Positions 1-8,566 of a stretch of 64,000 nucleotides of DNA are shown here, one piece after another (within the stretch, counting starts at the first letter, position 1; every line of letters begins with the position of its first letter). The translations under genes and the position numbers were made by a program. The notes below the pieces were generated by a model, which was not told the origin of the DNA, ran no database searches, and was given only the letters and a program-made list of their open reading frames with translations. Source of the stretch: Gammaproteobacteria bacterium (GTDB lineage Bacteria > Pseudomonadota > Gammaproteobacteria > Pseudomonadales > Halieaceae); NCBI GenBank assembly GCA_024644535.1, contig JAHEKX010000014.1, forward strand, positions 1 to 64,000. Direction: 5' to 3'.

Positions 1-781
1 ACATATTTTCAAGTGATCGCCCCAGCAGTCCTACACGTCGACCTGTCGCATGAGCTATTTGCAAAACCGACTGCATACGCGCGATATTACTGGCAAAGCA
101 AGCCACCACCACTTTCCCGGTCAGTGGCAATATCGTGCTCAACAAACCCTCTGCCACCTCGCCCTCGGTAGGCGATCGCCCGGGCTTCAGCGCGTTGGTA
201 GAGTCGCAAACCACAGCATCTACACCAACACACGCCAAATTTTGCCAAGCGCTAGGGGCCCACGAGGCCCCAACCACGGGGCGCGCATCGGACTTCCAAT
301 CTGCTGTGTGCAACACGCTGCAGCCACCCACTTGAATATGTAAGGCACAGGTTTCGGGTGTCGAGTGGGTCAACTGTAACCATTGAACATCGAACTCGCC
401 AATGTGTTGGCGAGCATCGGGTAACACCTGAATTAATTCTCCGGGCAAAGCTTTGCCCAAAGACAGATATTTGCGCCGCAGTACCGTAGCCGTAAAGGCT
501 GTCGTGTATATTGGGCACCGCAACTGGTCCCATAAATACGGCACGGCCCCCAAATGGTCTTCGTGGGCGTGAGTTATGATCAAACCATCCAGAGTTTGCC
601 GCCGACTCACAATGAACTGCGGATCCGCCATTTGAATTGATGGCCGCATGCTGTTGTGTTGATTCTCGAAGGTAATGCCGCAGTCCACCATCAACCAGCG
701 ACCCTTAAAACCATACAAATTCAGGTTCATGCCAATCTCGCCGGTGCCACCTAAAGGCAAAAATACGAGATTGTCAGACAC
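1..781 (-). CDS. RNase J-like metallo-beta-lactamase/beta-CASP ribonuclease (N-terminal part, runs off left edge)
   Basis: Seen: about 260 codons are open from a GTG at 781, with AAGGA nine bases upstream, to the window edge. The protein begins VSDNLVFLPLGGTGEIGMNL and carries the metal-binding motif HAHEDH followed by LGAVPYLW. Further on come HTADWKSD and VVCDSTNALKPGRS, as in the second metal site and the start of the beta-CASP region. Known: this set of motifs defines RNase J, a cytoplasmic two-metal endo- and 5'-exoribonuclease. The opening LPLGG-GEIGMN and WLMVDCG resemble the alphaproteobacterial form. Most gammaproteobacteria depend on RNase E instead. The beta-CASP end and C-terminal domain lie outside the window, so an intact gene cannot be shown. 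A stop codon lies upstream in frame, and no ATG precedes the GTG. Confidence 0.8.
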   Translation of the reverse strand, partial: MSDNLVFLPLGGTGEIGMNLNLYGFKGRWLMVDCGITFENQHNSMRPSIQMADPQFIVSRRQTLDGLIITHAHEDHLGAVPYLWDQLRCPIYTTAFTATVLRRKYLSLGKALPGELIQVLPDARQHIGEFDVQWLQLTHSTPETCALHIQVGGCSVLHTADWKSDARPVVGASWAPSAWQNLACVGVDAVVCDSTNALKPGRSPTEGEVAEGLLSTILPLTGKVVVACFASNIARMQSVLQIAHATGRRVGLLGRSLENM

Positions 782-956
782 GTGCGCGAATCCTTGTATA
801 AAGGTGAACTTACCAAGCCAAGATAACTCGCTAATTAATCCTGAAAAGCAAGCTGGGGCGGGTATGATAGTGGTTATTCAAGAATCACGCACACACTTAG
901 ATGCGTTTATGGCGCATTGGTAATCGCACAACATACCATGACGCTAGGCGACAAAA

Positions 957-1820
957 TTATTGAAACAGGTAAGGCCCAAGCTCTGCCAGGTTCTGCACTA
1001 CAATCTGTTGCGCCTCGGGCTTTGCGTGAATGCTGTGGGGGTCTATGTTTAGCTGTTGCAGCACATACGATGCCAGCGCTGCGCGGGTGCTGATACTTAA
1101 GCGCCCATTCAGCATGCCATAGTCACGAACCACCACGTCTCGCTGTGCGGGGGTTAAACGCTGATCGGCTGTAACGCGTATTTCGATACAGGTATTCCAG
1201 GCCGAATCACCTTCTGAGCCTTGCTGGCTTGGACCCAATAAGCTGGCTTCGCCACGAAACCTGCTTAACACAAAGTCGCGGTAATCTTGGTTTTTTTCAC
1301 ACCAGGCACGCACGTGCCAGCGCAAGCCGGTGTTAACAATGCTGTGCGGCACAATAATGCGTCCATCACGGTTGGGCGAGGATATCGAGACATAATCGAC
1401 CTCAATACGTTGCTGGTCGCGCATTGCGGTCACTAGCGCCCGAATAATTTCGGGGCGGGTATTGCGTAAAGGCACGCGTAAAGCCTCGGCGTGCTGTAGC
1501 CCCAGATGCAAATCGGTGAAGGTGTCATTTAACGATTGCTTGGCCGCTACCAACTGCAGATATTCTTCGGTTTGTCCCGTGGTAAGTTTCGGCACAAAGG
1601 CCGGACTGGGCCGATACCCTTTTATGTACTTGTCGTATATTAAGTTTCCAGGAGCAATAGTCTTTAGGTAGGTATTAATGTCTTTAGAGGCCTGCTGGCG
1701 CCCAATACCAAAGGCATCAATTAAATGCTTAGTGGTTAAGCGCCCTTCCCAATAGGCTACGATCTCGATTAATCGATACCGTGACAATAAATCCCAACGC
1801 AGTGGCCATTGTGTTTGCAC
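957..1820 (-). CDS. WYL-domain transcriptional regulator, CapW/BrxR-like
   Basis: The 287-residue protein has an N-terminal winged-helix region (about 8-75). It reads RWDLLSRYRLIEIVAYWEG, then FGIGRQQASKDINTYL as the recognition part, then a short linker with YDKYIKGYRPSPAFVP. A WYL domain follows at about 125-200 (IEVDYVSISSP, PHSIVNTGLRWHVRAWCE, DFVLSRFRG). The C-terminal WCX-like segment runs to about 285. Known: this architecture belongs to the CapW/BrxR family, dimeric repressors that often control CBASS, BREX and other anti-phage islands, with the WYL domain thought to sense a nucleic-acid ligand. No defence gene is visible beside it: the neighbours are an RNase J-like nuclease downstream and a GH3 protein upstream. 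It may be an orphan or may regulate in trans. An inverted repeat just upstream is a candidate autoregulatory site. Confidence 0.8.
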   Translation of the reverse strand: MQTQWPLRWDLLSRYRLIEIVAYWEGRLTTKHLIDAFGIGRQQASKDINTYLKTIAPGNLIYDKYIKGYRPSPAFVPKLTTGQTEEYLQLVAAKQSLNDTFTDLHLGLQHAEALRVPLRNTRPEIIRALVTAMRDQQRIEVDYVSISSPNRDGRIIVPHSIVNTGLRWHVRAWCEKNQDYRDFVLSRFRGEASLLGPSQQGSEGDSAWNTCIEIRVTADQRLTPAQRDVVVRDYGMLNGRLSISTRAALASYVLQQLNIDPHSIHAKPEAQQIVVQNLAELGPYLFQ

Positions 1821-1859
1821 TGTTACCTCGCTCTATCAATACGTTCAGCAAATAATGCC

Positions 1860-1878
1860 TGAGGCTTACTTTACCTCA
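1860..1878. promoter_or_regulatory. Inverted repeat upstream of the WYL regulator, candidate operator
   Basis: The sequence TGAGG-N9-CCTCA lies 40 bases upstream of the ATG of the WYL gene, next to an AT-rich stretch that could hold its promoter. CapW and BrxR regulators bind inverted repeats in their own promoters, so autoregulation is plausible. Only five bases per arm match exactly, so chance is not excluded. Confidence 0.3.
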
Positions 1879-1951
1879 ACTAGAGCGTTATAAAATGTTT
1901 TTGTGTATCTGTCTGTAGGTGTATGCATGTACACGTAGGCTTATGCGACAG

Positions 1952-1980
1952 ATCGCTGCCGCTTAAAGAGTGGCAGCGAT
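1952..1980. repeat. Perfect 9-bp stem hairpin between the GH3 gene end and the WYL gene
   Basis: ATCGCTGCC and GGCAGCGAT are separated by 11 bases. The hairpin lies 107 bases past the stop of the minus-strand GH3 gene. It has no T-run on either side, so it is not a standard intrinsic terminator. It could still block read-through or protect the mRNA 3' end. Confidence 0.4.
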
Positions 1981-2086
1981 AAAGTGCCCGTGCGTACGCA
2001 GGTACCTAATTTGCAGTTTTCGACTATGCTACGGTGCCCGTGTAACATAGGTCTAGCCAAGTTAAAACCTGCGCCGAACAAGGAAC

Positions 2087-5000
2087 CTAATTTCCCACAA
2101 ATCGTACGTTATCAATTAAAAACCGATTAGCATTGTGGTTGGTTGCCCAAATTACAATACCGGTGTCTACGCTTGCAGCATTCAAACCAGCGCTCTTCAG
2201 GTTCGCAAGTGGAATATTAAAACTGTGCCACATACCCTGTGTCGCCGAGCCAAGCGGGTAATCGCCCGAGGTACACGGATAAAAACAGTCTAACTTCATG
2301 GTGTAGTTGTTATTGCCTTCAATATGCTTGATATCAAAGGCGACTGCGGTGTTTCCAGACACATCAACACCGCTACTCGAAGCAATAAACCAACCGGCCA
2401 GCAAGGCATTCGCGCCATGGTAAATCTCGATGACCTGACCGCGCTCGTTGTCTTCTACCGGCGCCCACTCAATGCTTGGGCAGTCAGCGCCGCCATCGTT
2501 CATGCAAGTACCAAAACCGGTAGCTTCGTCAAAGGCGCCAATACCACGATCCCAAACCGAGTCCACCACACCGTTAGTCAGCACAGTAACATCGCTAACA
2601 GGACCCGTGACGCCTCCAGAGCCGCTTCCTCCGTTGGGCGTATTACCGATAATTACCGGCGACTCATCAAGTATATCGACCTCGACCGTGTCAGATAGGC
2701 TTAACCCATAGCCTCGGATAAATAGGTATTCCGAGACGGGCAGATCATCGCTGACCTCATTATTGACATACATAGGCCAGTTAAAAGGAAGGCGTCCAAC
2801 AAAATCGAAGCGAGGCTCACCATTAGCGTTGGCGAATAAGACATCAGTAATACCTGCTGCCTCGGTACCCGGCAGCCATGCCGCCACAAACGCATCCGAA
2901 TCATTAATTTGCGGATTCATCCAAAGGGGTCGCCCCGTCATGGCAATCGTCACCACGGAGATGCCCTGATCACGCAGAGTTTGGACGTTATCCAATACCG
3001 CCGAGCGAGCCGAGTCCCAGTTAAGCGCTTGCAAGTCACCCGCGCCCTCCGCATAAGGCGGCTCCGCTATCACCACAACCACAACATCAGGCGTTTGCGT
3101 ATAGGTACCGTTTACGCTGTATTCCAATTGTCCACCGGCGGCTGTAAGCTCCGATTCAAATGCCTGTTTGATCGTGGTTGCGCCCGGAAAATCGGCGTTG
3201 CTGGTCCCCGCACCCTGCCAAGTCACTGACCAGCCACCGGCTTGGTACGGTATGCTGTCAGCCGCCTCTCCGACCAGCAAGATCCGTTGATTCGGATTTA
3301 GCGGCAAAATACTGGCATTATTTTTAAGCAATACCAAAGACTCTCGAACTGCTTGACGTGCCAAGGCTCGATGCTGCGCTGAACCCAAGGTATCGGCACT
3401 GACACTGCGACCCACTTCAAACCCGGGGGCTAACAAACCAATATCGGATTTAAACTGTAAAACTCGCAGTACAGCTTCGTTCAAACGATCCTCAGAAATC
3501 TGCCCCTGCTGAACTTGCGCAACAATATTATTTAGCAGTGTTCTCCAGTCGTACGGAGCCATCACCATATCGATGCCAGCATTAATGGCTTGCGGGCACG
3601 AACTGGCGCTGCAGCCCGCGACTTGCTCAATACCGTTCCAGTCGCTGACCACCATGCCTCTAAAACCCAAGGTGTCGCGCAACAGCCCCGTCAAGATGCT
3701 TTGACTGCCGTGTACCTTCTCGCCGTTAATGCTATTAAAGGTTGCCATGACGCTGTGCACACCCGCGCCTATAGCGCCGACATAGCCCGAACTATGGCTA
3801 TCCAGTAACTCGTTTTCGTTAAGTACAGTGTTGCCCTGATCAATACCTCGCGCAGTGCCACCGTCGCCAATAAAATGCTTGGCCGTCGCGCCCATTCCCA
3901 AACTCTGCAGGCCCATGACCATAGCCTCGCCGTAAGCCTGCACTAATGCAGTGTCATCGCTGTAGCTCTCGTAGGTTCTGCCCCATCGGTAATCTTTAGC
4001 AAGCGCGACCGTGGGTGCAAAAATCCAGTCAATACCGGTCGCTGCAACCTCTGTGGCGGTAGCTTCGCCAATTTGCTGCATCAACTCAGCGTTGTTCATG
4101 GCACCCAAGCCAATGTTATGGGGGAACAGCGTCGCCCCCCGCACATTGTTGTGCCCATGCACCGCGTCGGTACCCCAAACAATAGGAATGCCAGCAGAGC
4201 CTTGAGTGGAATCTAACGAAGCATCGCGCAGCGCCTGCGAATACGCCAACCAGTCGCTCGCAGAGGCACCGCGATTGCCGTTGGGGTATGACCCACCCCC
4301 GTTTAATACGCTGCCGATGCCAAAGCGGCGAATGTCGTCTAGACTAATCGCTGAAATTTCAGCCTGAATTAATTGTGCCGCTTTTTGCTCAAGCGTCAGT
4401 TGCGCCAGGATTTGTTGTGGGGTCGAGCCCACAGCAACAAACTCGCCAGGTGCAACCACCTGCACGGTTCGAGCCACCGAGGCGATGTTCCCCGCCAAAT
4501 CAGCGGCACTGTAGGTCAGAGTGTACACCCCCAATTCAGTTCCCACTTGCCCGGTGATGACAACATCGAGTTCGCCATCGACGTCGTCAACTGCGGTCGC
4601 TCCTGGCTCCTCGTAGCCCTGGCCTAAGGTCAGATTAAGCGCCGCTTCGCCCACTAGCGTAATTTGTGGCGCTTGTGTATCGCTGGGGTCGCGTAAGCCC
4701 CATATCGACATGGGAGCACCACTGGCTTGCGCACGCGCCTGCAAAGTATCAATACTGACTTGCTGCGAATTATCGGGAGCCGCCCAAGACGAATTCACAT
4801 CGCCAACCAATACCGCAACAAAATTCGCGGTGGTCTGTGATGGGTAGCTGATGCTGTGCGCCGATGAAGCGTCAAAAACACTATTTTTATCGGCGTGGGT
4901 ATTCCATAGCGGTGTCTCCTCCGCCACAAACACCCAATACGGATCTAATGCGTCACTCAAACCCACCGCTGTTTTTAAAATCGCGAGTGCATCCGATGAA

Positions 5001-8000
5001 GTAACACGACCATCAGCATTCATATCGGCAGCCATTAGCTGATACGGTGACACAGGCAGCGCTTGCTGCGGGCCACTGCCGTCGGGGTCAGTGTTAGGGT
5101 TTAAGCCCACGGCGATTTTTAACGCGGCAAGGGCGTCGGCTGAAGTGATTGTGCGCGAGGCGTCCAAATCGGTCGATAATCGCACCAAGGACAGACCGTA
5201 ATCCGATTCATACGTGCGATCGAATTCGTAATAACCCGCTACGTCAGTGAATACCGTGATAGGGTCCCTCCCCTCACGACTGATATTGACTTCGTCCAAC
5301 AACGACAACTTCGACCAATGGTAGACCTCGCCGCTTAAACGATCATAAGGTGGCAAATAGTCCGCAGGATCAAACGGGTCTGTGCCATCGATAAGCTCCA
5401 GTTCATCTGATACGCCATCGTTATCGTTATCAAGATCCGCCTTCATACCCGTCGCCAAACAGGCATCGTCGCACTGATCTGGCGCGCCGTCTCCATCGGT
5501 GTCCAGCAAATCGCCTAGGGCAATTCTCGAATAAACATCGCTTGCATCTAAAATGCCGTCAAGATCACAGTCGGGAGTCAGAGCGATTTTACGTGACCCA
5601 ACGAACAACTCACTGGGCCAACCCGAAGTGTCTGCACAATAAGCGACCAACCCTGTGTCAGCCACTTCGATGCGAATTTCAACACGCGGTGGCATATTCC
5701 CCAGGAACAACAGCAGATCAAGTTGCGCAGGATTAGCAACATTCGTCACATTAGAGAAAGCGTAATCACCTAAATCAGTGACCCCCGCCCCAACGCGAAT
5801 ATCCCTAAGCGTGTTGTATCCAAAGGCGTAGCTGGCAATGGTAGTCACACTATCGGGTATTACGATCGAAGTCAGTGCGTTGTAGGCAAAGGCATAGCCG
5901 GCAATGGTCTCTAAGGTCTCTGGCAGCGTGACTTGGGTAAGCCCTGCATTCCGAAAAGCACTTTCAGCGATCTCTGTCACAACATAGCCATCTACCGCTG
6001 CGGGAACGACAAGATCCCATCTGCACGATGCCGCGCACCCCGTCACTGTCGCCGAAAGCCCATCAGGGTTTACGACATAGGTCACCCGGGCTCCACATTC
6101 GTCACCAAGACACGAATTGGGGTCTAAAGGATCAGTCCCAAGCGCGAGTTCATCAAGATCGCTAATACCGTCGTTATCGTCATCTGTATCCGCATTATTT
6201 CCAATACCATCTAAATCGGTATCCAACCACTCGGTCGCATCTAGGGGGAACGCATCGTCGTTATCTACTACGCTGTCATTGTCGTCGTCTGGATCCTCAT
6301 AATTCAGCAAGCCATCACCGTCGGTATCGCTACAGTCTTCTCGTCTCACGGCAGTATATCCAGGCTTCCAAAAAGTGGATTCATAGATATTATCAAATAC
6401 GGTTTTTAAATCGGTCCAACCCGCGCGGCTACTACAGACCCTAACCAAGGTTGGGAAGGCGGGTTCATTTGAAAACGTAAATACGGCTTGTCGTGTCTCT
6501 GCGTTAAACTGATCTAGCGACATTTTCGGGCGATCACCGAAAAACACCAACTCATCAAGCTTGGAGCCGCTGAAAGCATTCTGCTCTAAGTCGGTGATGC
6601 TCGCTGGAATAACGAGGTGCGTTAGACCATGATTTTTGAAGGCTCTTGAGCCTATAAACTCAACGCCTGATCCCAGATCGAGTTGAGTTAAATACCCAGA
6701 GGAGAAGGAATCATAACCAAACGCATCAGCACCAATGCTTCTGGTACTGTCTGGAATCTGAATACTCGAAATGCGGTTATACTGAAAGGCAAGGTCGCCA
6801 ATCTCTACGACCGAATCCCCCAACGACAGCGATTCCACTTGTGCTGAGTAAAATGCACCGGAACCGATCGTTTCAACCGTATTCGGAAGCACTAAATCAG
6901 GAAAATAATTCTGTGCAAACGCATAGGCACCTATAGTGACGAGTCCCTCAGGTAACACCAAGTTTTGAGCCGCCGCATCTTGGAATGCGTAATCTTCTAT
7001 TGCCACTACCGGATATCCGTTCACAGTCGCGGGAATCGTTAAATCCCAGGGCTGCAAGAACTCAGGAAGATCGACTCGAGGCAAAGAACAGTAGGTAGCG
7101 CAGCCCGTGATACTTAACTCACCATCGAGTAAGTTAAAGCTCCAATTCGTAGCCGCACCCTGCCACGTCACAGAGTTCATTTGGTTTTTCCCAAATGCCG
7201 CCGACCCCACTTCCACAACCCCATCAGGGATGCTCGCAGAAGTCAGTGAATTGTCATAGAAAGCCGTCGACTCAATCACCGTCACGCTATCGGGAATAGA
7301 GATGCTGGTGAGTGCATTACTGCTGAAGGCAGAGTGACCAATCATCGTCAGCGTGTTGGGGAACGACACCGAGGTCAGCGCATTATTTTGAAAAGCGTTC
7401 GCCTGTATCGTCAACAAACCCGCAGGCAAATTTAGAGTCGTTAAGCTGTTGTCGTAAAAAGCCGCAATACCTATATTTTGAATGCCTGCAGCAACCGTCA
7501 CGCCCTTTAATTGCCTGCTCATGAACGCGGCGTCTTCAATGCTGTCGACGGTATTGCCATTCAACAAGGTAGGTATCGCGATATTCGCCGGGCAGCGGGC
7601 CAAACAGCCTGTAATAACGAGCCCCGCCCCCTGTGGGTCAGGCTCAAAACTCAGATCCGTAGAGACGCCATCAACCAAAACTGCAACCGGATCTGTCGCA
7701 TAAAATGCCGTGACGCCTATCTTCGTCACACTACTTGGAATTGACACTTCGGTGAGCGAATTATCTGCAAACGCCGTTGCATCGATCGTGATTAACCCTG
7801 CTGGCAATACCAGTTGTGTTAGCTTGTTGTATTGAAACGCGCGTATACCGATGTACGTGATGCTGTCTGGTAACGAAACGCTGGTTAACTGCTCTCCATA
7901 AAACGCCCGCTCACCGACCCCTGTTACAGGTGTCCCGTAGACAGTAGCCGGAATCACCATGTCTTTTTGACAGATATTAACGCAACCGGTTATGACCGCC

Positions 8001-8110
8001 CCGCCTGCGATCACGTCGTAGGTCAAAGCGCCCTTTTCATCCACACCTGATAGCGCAAATGAAGAAAACAAAAATGGAATGACTAAGAGGGCCCGCAGGT
8101 AATACTTCAA
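2087..8110 (-). CDS. Giant secreted protein: BspA-type LRRs, thrombospondin type 3 repeats, dockerin-like segment, GH3 glucosidase and galactose-binding-like domain
   Basis: A 2007-residue protein starting at TTG; an in-frame TAG lies just upstream and GGGAAG precedes the start. Residues 1-21 look like a signal peptide. BspA-type leucine-rich repeats fill about 30-540 and 675-825. Four copies of a unit beginning (I/V)TGC-x3-C start near residues 40, 165, 333 and 690. Calcium-binding DxDxDG repeats lie at about 594-663 and 845-913. Two SADALAALKIAVG-type dockerin-like units follow near 985 and 1040. An Ig-like domain spans about 1141-1217, and GH3 about 1227-1780, with nucleophile Asp1490 in VVSDWNG and candidate acid/base Glu1688 in EPPYAEGAGD. 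The last 165 residues resemble the galactose-binding-like domain that follows exo-1,3/1,4-beta-glucanases. Inference: an exported beta-glucan-degrading enzyme with a large adhesion or binding region. The fusion of LRR and GH3 is unusual. No transporter or second hydrolase lies beside it. Confidence 0.88.
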   Translation of the reverse strand: MKYYLRALLVIPFLFSSFALSGVDEKGALTYDVIAGGAVITGCVNICQKDMVIPATVYGTPVTGVGERAFYGEQLTSVSLPDSITYIGIRAFQYNKLTQLVLPAGLITIDATAFADNSLTEVSIPSSVTKIGVTAFYATDPVAVLVDGVSTDLSFEPDPQGAGLVITGCLARCPANIAIPTLLNGNTVDSIEDAAFMSRQLKGVTVAAGIQNIGIAAFYDNSLTTLNLPAGLLTIQANAFQNNALTSVSFPNTLTMIGHSAFSSNALTSISIPDSVTVIESTAFYDNSLTSASIPDGVVEVGSAAFGKNQMNSVTWQGAATNWSFNLLDGELSITGCATYCSLPRVDLPEFLQPWDLTIPATVNGYPVVAIEDYAFQDAAAQNLVLPEGLVTIGAYAFAQNYFPDLVLPNTVETIGSGAFYSAQVESLSLGDSVVEIGDLAFQYNRISSIQIPDSTRSIGADAFGYDSFSSGYLTQLDLGSGVEFIGSRAFKNHGLTHLVIPASITDLEQNAFSGSKLDELVFFGDRPKMSLDQFNAETRQAVFTFSNEPAFPTLVRVCSSRAGWTDLKTVFDNIYESTFWKPGYTAVRREDCSDTDGDGLLNYEDPDDDNDSVVDNDDAFPLDATEWLDTDLDGIGNNADTDDDNDGISDLDELALGTDPLDPNSCLGDECGARVTYVVNPDGLSATVTGCAASCRWDLVVPAAVDGYVVTEIAESAFRNAGLTQVTLPETLETIAGYAFAYNALTSIVIPDSVTTIASYAFGYNTLRDIRVGAGVTDLGDYAFSNVTNVANPAQLDLLLFLGNMPPRVEIRIEVADTGLVAYCADTSGWPSELFVGSRKIALTPDCDLDGILDASDVYSRIALGDLLDTDGDGAPDQCDDACLATGMKADLDNDNDGVSDELELIDGTDPFDPADYLPPYDRLSGEVYHWSKLSLLDEVNISREGRDPITVFTDVAGYYEFDRTYESDYGLSLVRLSTDLDASRTITSADALAALKIAVGLNPNTDPDGSGPQQALPVSPYQLMAADMNADGRVTSSDALAILKTAVGLSDALDPYWVFVAEETPLWNTHADKNSVFDASSAHSISYPSQTTANFVAVLVGDVNSSWAAPDNSQQVSIDTLQARAQASGAPMSIWGLRDPSDTQAPQITLVGEAALNLTLGQGYEEPGATAVDDVDGELDVVITGQVGTELGVYTLTYSAADLAGNIASVARTVQVVAPGEFVAVGSTPQQILAQLTLEQKAAQLIQAEISAISLDDIRRFGIGSVLNGGGSYPNGNRGASASDWLAYSQALRDASLDSTQGSAGIPIVWGTDAVHGHNNVRGATLFPHNIGLGAMNNAELMQQIGEATATEVAATGIDWIFAPTVALAKDYRWGRTYESYSDDTALVQAYGEAMVMGLQSLGMGATAKHFIGDGGTARGIDQGNTVLNENELLDSHSSGYVGAIGAGVHSVMATFNSINGEKVHGSQSILTGLLRDTLGFRGMVVSDWNGIEQVAGCSASSCPQAINAGIDMVMAPYDWRTLLNNIVAQVQQGQISEDRLNEAVLRVLQFKSDIGLLAPGFEVGRSVSADTLGSAQHRALARQAVRESLVLLKNNASILPLNPNQRILLVGEAADSIPYQAGGWSVTWQGAGTSNADFPGATTIKQAFESELTAAGGQLEYSVNGTYTQTPDVVVVVIAEPPYAEGAGDLQALNWDSARSAVLDNVQTLRDQGISVVTIAMTGRPLWMNPQINDSDAFVAAWLPGTEAAGITDVLFANANGEPRFDFVGRLPFNWPMYVNNEVSDDLPVSEYLFIRGYGLSLSDTVEVDILDESPVIIGNTPNGGSGSGGVTGPVSDVTVLTNGVVDSVWDRGIGAFDEATGFGTCMNDGGADCPSIEWAPVEDNERGQVIEIYHGANALLAGWFIASSSGVDVSGNTAVAFDIKHIEGNNNYTMKLDCFYPCTSGDYPLGSATQGMWHSFNIPLANLKSAGLNAASVDTGIVIWATNHNANRFLIDNVRFVGN

Positions 8111-8282
8111 TGTTCTTCCCTAGATCACACGGTTCTTTCTATTACCGCGCTTTTTATTTGCTTATTTAACTCCCTTGAGCCCTCAGCATAACTGAGTTAC
8201 TTCGCGGTTTATACGCGTGAGAGATCAAATGGATTAAGTGCGAGCCGAAGGGTCACGGACGCCACTGCAGGAAAGAAGAAAA

Positions 8283-8356
8283 TGGAGGCTCGGGTCGGAA
8301 TCGAACCGGCGTTGACGGATTTGCAATCCGCTGCATCACCACTCTGCCACCGAGCC
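8283..8356 (-). tRNA. tRNA-Cys (GCA)
   Basis: The minus strand folds as a 74-base tRNA including encoded CCA. The acceptor stem GGCTCGG pairs with CCGAGCC. The anticodon loop reads TTGCAAA, giving anticodon GCA, and the T-loop is GGTTCGATTCC. It follows tRNA-Gly by four bases, as in the pgsA-glyW-cysT order of gammaproteobacteria. Confidence 0.97.
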
Positions 8357-8360
8357 ATTT

Positions 8361-8436
8361 TGGAGCGGGAAACCGGGTTCGAACCGGCGACCTCAACCTT
8401 GGCAAGGTTGCGCTCTACCAACTGAGCTATTCCCGC
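8361..8436 (-). tRNA. tRNA-Gly (GCC)
   Basis: The minus strand folds as a 76-base tRNA with encoded CCA. The acceptor stem GCGGGAA pairs with TTCCCGC. The D-arm is AGCTCAGTTGGTAGAGC, the anticodon loop TTGCCAA gives GCC, and the T-loop is GGTTCGAACCC. It lies 130 bases downstream of pgsA in the same direction, probably co-transcribed with tRNA-Cys. Confidence 0.97.
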
Positions 8437-8444
8437 TACACGAC

Positions 8445-8464
8445 GTTTTAAGCATGCTTAAAAC
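8445..8464. repeat. Perfect 20-bp palindrome just upstream of tRNA-Gly
   Basis: GTTTTAAGCATGCTTAAAAC equals its own reverse complement. It ends eight bases before the 5' end of the mature tRNA-Gly, between pgsA and the tRNAs. It may fold in the precursor RNA, terminate or process the pgsA message, or bind a dimeric protein. The sequence alone does not decide. Confidence 0.55.
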
Positions 8465-8566
8465 ACTTTACCGCCTGAGGTTTTGGTTGGTGATTACCAA
8501 GCTCAAACGGTTAAGAGGATTGAGTTTCAATCCGAGGTGCGCATTGTAGGGACTTGGGCCAAGGTG

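Noticed and set aside
675-923. Open frame on the plus strand near the left edge
   Set aside because: It lies mostly opposite the RNase J-like gene, with no ribosome site or protein-like pattern.
1-8110. Left end as an anti-phage defence island
   Set aside because: Only the WYL regulator points that way; no nuclease-effector, cyclase, BREX or restriction gene is visible. The RNase J-like gene is a general RNA enzyme family.
8209-8421. Open frame on the minus strand across the tRNA genes
   Set aside because: It overlaps tRNA-Cys and tRNA-Gly, and its peptide is simply the translated tRNA sequence.
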